A stretch of 64,000 nucleotides of DNA, taken from positions 25,693,413-25,757,412 of the forward strand of contig NC_034415.1 of NCBI RefSeq assembly GCF_002078875.1. Direction: 5' to 3'. This document shows, piece after piece, positions 59,353 to 64,000 of this stretch. Source of the stretch: Numida meleagris (Eukaryota; Chordata; Aves; Galliformes; Numididae). The translations under genes were made by a program, and so were the position numbers. Each line of letters opens with the position of its first letter. Within the stretch, counting starts at the first letter, position 1. The notes under the pieces are model-generated. The model had not been told where the DNA came from, ran no database searches, and saw only the letters and a program-made list of their open reading frames with translations.

Positions 59353-61310
59353 CTTCAATGTGTTTCTAGGTATTTCGTCCTTCTCAAATTTCATTTCAGT
59401 AGGTTAGAGGTGCCAGGGGCTTTCAGTTTCCTCTATGAGAAACCACCTATTGCCTGGTGGTTCCAGTTCCCCTTTTCTTGCGTTTCTTCTGGGATCCTCG
59501 TGGCCTGGAGGCTGCAGTGAAAAACACACGGGGTCCCCAATGAGCCTCTAACCCCTTTTGAAAAGGCTTCCCCTCCTTCCTATGTCTTGCCAGGATCAAT
59601 TCTGCCTTTCTCATGATCTCATGATGGCGCTGGTTCATCCCGTGATTAATTAGCACAGCTGGGTCTTCCCTCTGTCATCTCCCTCTGGAGATGGACCAGA
59701 CCAGACTGCCCAGCTTTTATTTGGTTTCCACTCTTGGCATTCCAACACCTTTGGGAACGTGGCATGGCTGTTGGCTGCTCCACAGCCCAGGGAGCAGGAG
59801 AGTGGGGGTTCCCAGGACCAGCAGAAACCCGGGGCTCTTCCCACGTCTCCTGAAAGCTCCCTGAAGCAGATGCAGCTCTGGGAAACAGCTGAGTGCAGCG
59901 AATCTCAAGTCTTCCACAAAACACCATTTGGTCGGAGCATGATCATCCAGCTGCACTCAGGACACAGCTTGCTGTTTTTATGGATACACATATATCTTTT
60001 AGGACTAGAAATCAGCGTTGTTTTTGTCTTTATGTGTAATGTTTGACATATGATGTAAATTTACTTTTACAACATACAGACATAAAAGCTACCGTGACTT
60101 GGACTTAGGATTTATTGATTGTAGAAAACTGACTACCAGGTTTGTCGATTAACATTTTGGTGCACAATGGGAAAAAAAAGAATCAAAATATGCGAGAGCA
60201 AATTTTGCACTTCATAAACATTATTCAGTCTTTTAAAATTTTACTGCTGTAACTGAGTAATGAGGTTTAACACGACCCTCTTGTAATTCTTAAGATGGCC
60301 TCAGTAACAAACTACATATCGCTGGGCTCAGTTCAATCACTAAAATTTTGTAAATATACTTCTGCAAGCACAAATGGTAAATTTTAAATTTAACAGTGAT
60401 AAAGTAGGAATTACATTTTTGCTAGTACAAGAATCCCATACTTTTTTGGTTCTTTTTGCAAGAGCCTATAGAAAAATTCAAAGGCAAACTGTACAGGCCT
60501 GATGTGCTGCTAAGCCTGGTGCTTCTTGCTGTGGGCAGATGGGTTTGTTTTGCTGACAAGCTACAACCTGGGCATTTAATGGCACCCGTTTTGTTCAAAG
60601 TAGAGATATTGGGCACAACCCCGCTTTTCTTTCTTTGTTCTTTTCTGTTGTTGTTGTTGGTCTTTGGCTCAACCTACTGATCTTTTCTAGCAAAACTTTT
60701 AAACCGTGCTTTACATGTTGGAGAAGTATTTAACTGACAGAATATGGCCCCTGGTTGTTACCATGGCCAGGCTCATGCAAGATTTTCTGGCCTGGCTTTA
60801 TAATTCAAACCATTTTCATACTGCAAATGCATAAATAAGGAAGCTGAAGCTATTGAGTGAGCCATGCATGCAGCTGAGTGAATGTATTTTGCTTAAAAGT
60901 ATCATTAAAGCAATTTCCCATAATGTCTGGCAGGGAGTGTGTTTCAATTAATGATTTTATTAAAAAGCGAATGAAGGGCCAAAGGTTGCTTTCCTACAGC
61001 CCTTAATTTCCTGTTCCAGTGCCAAATGCTGTGTGCAGAGATTGCTTGGAGCAGGAGACGCGGAGCTCCCCGCAGGATCAGCCCCAGCGCGACTCTCAGA
61101 GCTTCACGGCTGTTCTCACGATGCGACTGAGCATCAGCAAACACAATGGCAAAAGCAGAGGGCTATCAACTGGAGGCACAAGCCTCAGGGGTGGGGAAAT
61201 GTGCTGTAGACTCCAGAGTGTTCTGAGTTTGAGATCTGGGATCTGATTTTCCTCTTCCTGACGTTTAACTTGTAGCTCCAAGGAGAGCAACACAGAGAAG
61301 TGGGTCTGGA
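59353..61310. other. Low-copy sequence with AT-rich blocks
   Basis: About 2 kb. The part at 59,650-59,930 is GC-richer with overlapping short frames on both strands. The parts at 60,030-60,420 and 60,770-60,970 are AT-rich, free of simple repeats, and resemble conserved non-coding DNA. No gene is recognised. Confidence 0.5.
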
Positions 61311-61515
61311 GTCATAGATACATAGAATTGCAGAATGCCTTGGGTTGGAAGGGACCTTAAAGCCCATCCAGTTCCAACCCCATGCCATGGGCTGGCTGCC
61401 CCATACCAGCTCAGGCTGCCCAGGGCCCCATCCACGACCTCAGACATCTCCACAGATGGGGCACCCACACTTCGCTGGGCAGCAGTGCCAGGGCCTCACC
61501 ACTAATAAAGGCACA
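61311..61515 (-). mobile_element. CR1 LINE 3' fragment
   Basis: TCATAGATACATAGAATTGC, CTTGGGTTGGAAGGGACC, CCATCCAGTTCCAACCCC, GGCTGCCCAGGGCCCCATCC and TCTCCACAGATGGGGCACCC follow the reversed CR1 3' order of the 'ttggaagggacctta' type. About 200 bases are present. Confidence 0.95.
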
Positions 61516-61879
61516 TTTGCCTTTGGTGTGGGTGGGCTAGTGACGTGAGTTCACATTTGCATTGCATCTTTATGCAGCCTGGATGGTGCCAATGTAGTCA
61601 TTAAGGTTTGCAGTTTGGTAAGCATGTGCAACTGCTTCAAGTTGAGGAGCTCCTGGTGGGCCAGCAATTACTGGCTATAAGTTTCTAACTTACTAGAAGT
61701 TTGAAAAATTATCGAATGAACACTAACAGTAGATATTAATAAAGGTAATCTAATTTTTTACTAATAGCTAGTGTGATCTAATTTAGTTGTTTTATTTAAA
61801 ATTTAGAACACTGCAACGTGCATCTTCCCTATCTGTAGACTTCTGAGAAGCTAATAGAGAAGATACAACTACAACAGTG
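61516..61879. other. AT-rich spacer between CR1 fragments
   Basis: About 365 bases. The part at 61,680-61,800 is strongly AT-rich with TAAT and ATTAAT motifs. No gene or RNA is recognised. Confidence 0.5.
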
Positions 61880-62030
61880 ATCACAGAATCATTAAGGTTG
61901 CAAAGACCAGTAAGATCATCCAGTCCAACCATCAGCCCATGCCTGTCACCACTCTAGACCATGTCCCTCCATGCCACATCCACCTTTTTCATGAGCTCCT
62001 CCAGAGACAGTGATTCTACCACGTCCCCGG
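61880..62030 (-). mobile_element. CR1 LINE 3' fragment
   Basis: TCACAGAATCATTAAGGTTG, CAAAGACCAGTAAGATCATC, CAGTCCAACCATCAGCCC, GACCATGTCCCTCCATGCCA and CATCCACCTTTTTCATGAGC match the reversed CR1 3' region of the 'aaagaccactaagatcat' type. About 150 bases are present. Confidence 0.94.
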
Positions 62031-64000
62031 GGGTGATAATACTGGGTATTAGAAGTCAGAGGGGCAGAGTCAAGCTTGGATATGCATCTGTGGTACCCCT
62101 GTGCTTGGAAAACCCAACACAAATCCCCTCTTGGTGCGCGGAGGACCTCTGTGAGGTGCAACCTGCATCTTTGCAGCGTTCATGGGCCCAGCCAACAATT
62201 GGCAGTGAGGAACATGTCGGTAAAACTCCAGTCTTTAAAGTTTTTTTTTTTTAATAAAAGAGCCATAATTTACCCCACTGCAAGAGCTATAAACTGTAAT
62301 TTAATAATGTGTTTGTAAGGGGATGGCTCTTTAAAATATATTTTAAAAAAAGGTTTTATTATTAATAAAGAAATGTAGTATATAAAAATATCTAATTGCT
62401 GGGGAAACAGCATGATTATGATTTTCAGATATTTAGTATAGGTAAATCACTTTAAGGAAGGGATCTGAGTTTTTATGGTAGACTCTTGCAGTGCAAGTCT
62501 CTCATTAAGTTTTCTGGGAACACTGTTCACAATCTTTACCACACTTTCGAACTACATTGAACATATGTGCTTTTATGCAGCTCTAATAGTGGATTCACAG
62601 ATGTAGACGATATTTTTTTGCATGCAATATATGCATCTTTCTAGTAAAAGGAGTCTGTTTTCTACAGGACACATCTTCATGCTTTGGGCTGTTGCACACC
62701 TAGGTTCAACTCTGATAAGTTGACCCCAAAACATCAGTTTTAACATTAGTGTCTGGAATACCTTTAATGCTTCCCAATCTCAGATCCAGGGCAAGCGTAG
62801 CAAGGCAAAAACATGCAATTTCTGCTCAGTCTTGTTTGCAGTCATCTGTTCTGACACAAAATAGGATTAAGAATCACTTAACTGTTTCCAGCTAATAGAT
62901 TTAGCCTGTGGTTCCAGGGTTATTAATTCCAGATCTGTGCACTACCAGCTCGTCCAGGACTATAAATCTAATGTGGATCAGGCATGGACACATGATTGTG
63001 TTTTGTCAAATTAGCCAAGGGACATGATATGGAATTTATACCAGCTTTATACTTCTGTGCTTGCTGCACCCCTGCTGTGCAAAGGCAGAAGATAGCTGCT
63101 CCAACATGAAGCTAAGCTAATACTGATCTTCTGAAAAAAACTGCCGTTATATTGGTGCTTTATTATCATTGTTTATTTTATTTTGCTTTTCTTTTGACAA
63201 ATGCAAACCATTAATTAGAGCTTGTCTGTGCTCTAGCAGCATGATGCCCATCTGCCATGTGGTACGATACCACCTATCTTACAGTTGGATGCAAACCACA
63301 GCCTTAATTAGAATTAGCATTTGGGCTCCGGTCACATAGATACCCTCAGAAAATTTGAGTTTTTTTCTAGGGAAGTGACTATCATTTCCTTATCACTTGT
63401 TATGGGATCAAGAGGTTTTTTGCTGCTTCATTTTATGCCTGGGACAGGTCTTCTATCTTGAAAAACAGGAATATTACAAAGGACTCCATATGTCTGTGCT
63501 ATGAAGTAGAGAAGGCTCAATTTTCAGTGCTTAGCTTTAAAAGCCTACAATGAGGAGGTCACGTTTTCCTCGTTACTCTGGAGACATGTTAAACATTAAT
63601 TCTCAGTGTTTCTGTGGGGCTGGGACTGGAATCTTACCTTGCCAATAAGTAGAGCTCTCCTTGGCTCTAAGGCTCTTACACGGCCATCAAAGTGTTGGGT
63701 AGGAGAGTGTGAGTGAAATAGAATGGCTGTCATATCTGTGTTCTTGGCCGAGAAAGAGTACATGGGTAACACATCACGAACAAATCATTCTCTTTTTCCC
63801 TTCTATGTGGGCTTTCTTGTGGTGGGACTTGGATCTTTGGTGTAAGTGCTGGGATGTGGGTAGGGCATTAGGCTGGGGTGACCTGCAGCCCATCCACAGC
63901 CACTGAGGCAGGAGCGGGGCCAGTGGGGAGACGGTTTAAAGTCACATCTCTCTGCTTTCTGGGAAGATCCCTACAGAAGAGACCACTTTATCTTTGGTAT
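62031..64000. other. Low-copy non-coding sequence, right end
   Basis: About 2 kb with no recognised gene, RNA or CR1. It includes a T12 run (62241-62252) and a strongly AT-rich stretch at 62,255-62,480. A G-run cluster lies near 63,845-63,880, but one loop exceeds seven bases, so it is not a canonical quadruplex. Confidence 0.55.
62241..62252. repeat. Poly(T) run, T12
   Basis: A twelve-base T homopolymer at the left edge of an AT-rich block. It is listed as a simple repeat. Confidence 0.85.

Noticed and set aside
1..64000. tRNA, rRNA, CRISPR arrays, bacterial operons and LTR retrotransposon boundaries
   Set aside because: I looked for B-box-like motifs, regularly spaced direct repeats, ribosome-binding-site-led gene clusters and paired TG...CA terminal repeats, and found none I could support by eye.

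Overview
The window looks like non-coding DNA from a bird nuclear genome, most likely a chicken-like galliform. The main evidence is at least seventeen 5'-truncated CR1 LINE copies ending in the avian CR1 tail of short ATTCTATGA-type direct repeats. There are also vertebrate-style mono- and tetranucleotide repeats, depleted CpG and no long open frames. Species and chromosome cannot be fixed from the sequence alone.

Layout. Bases 1-24,370 are almost free of recognisable interspersed repeats and hold low-copy sequence with homopolymers, a CT-rich tract near 645-715, a GTTT array at 12,553 and an ATCT microsatellite at 20,441-20,500. From 24,374 to 62,030 CR1 fragments occur every few kilobases on both strands: ten on minus, seven on plus. 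The most informative lie at 33,461-33,987 (reverse transcriptase block with a damaged active site and an internal deletion) and 34,783-35,660 (C-terminal third of ORF2, still open for about 220 codons). Between two of them, at 24,808-24,936, is a three-copy 43-bp tandem repeat. The remainder is low-copy sequence, including AT-rich, homeodomain-motif-rich blocks of the kind often found in conserved non-coding elements, and a local CpG cluster at 46,120-46,490.

Genes. I could not recognise any host protein-coding gene, tRNA, rRNA, known microRNA or snoRNA. The short open frames are mostly what chance produces in 64 kb: many rely on GTG starts, are rich in Cys, Trp and His, and overlap open frames on the other strand. 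The best candidate for a real exon is on the minus strand at 55,629-55,875. It has protein-like composition and plausible splice sites, but I cannot name it. The window is best read as a large intron or gene desert.

No novel multi-gene system is visible. The items worth checking are the candidate exon, the tandem array with HNF1-like half-sites, the CpG cluster, the homeodomain-site cluster near 52,800-53,050, a palindromic E-box with a TATA box near 51,190-51,240, a G-quadruplex motif at 40,485, and the one-sided distribution of CR1 copies.
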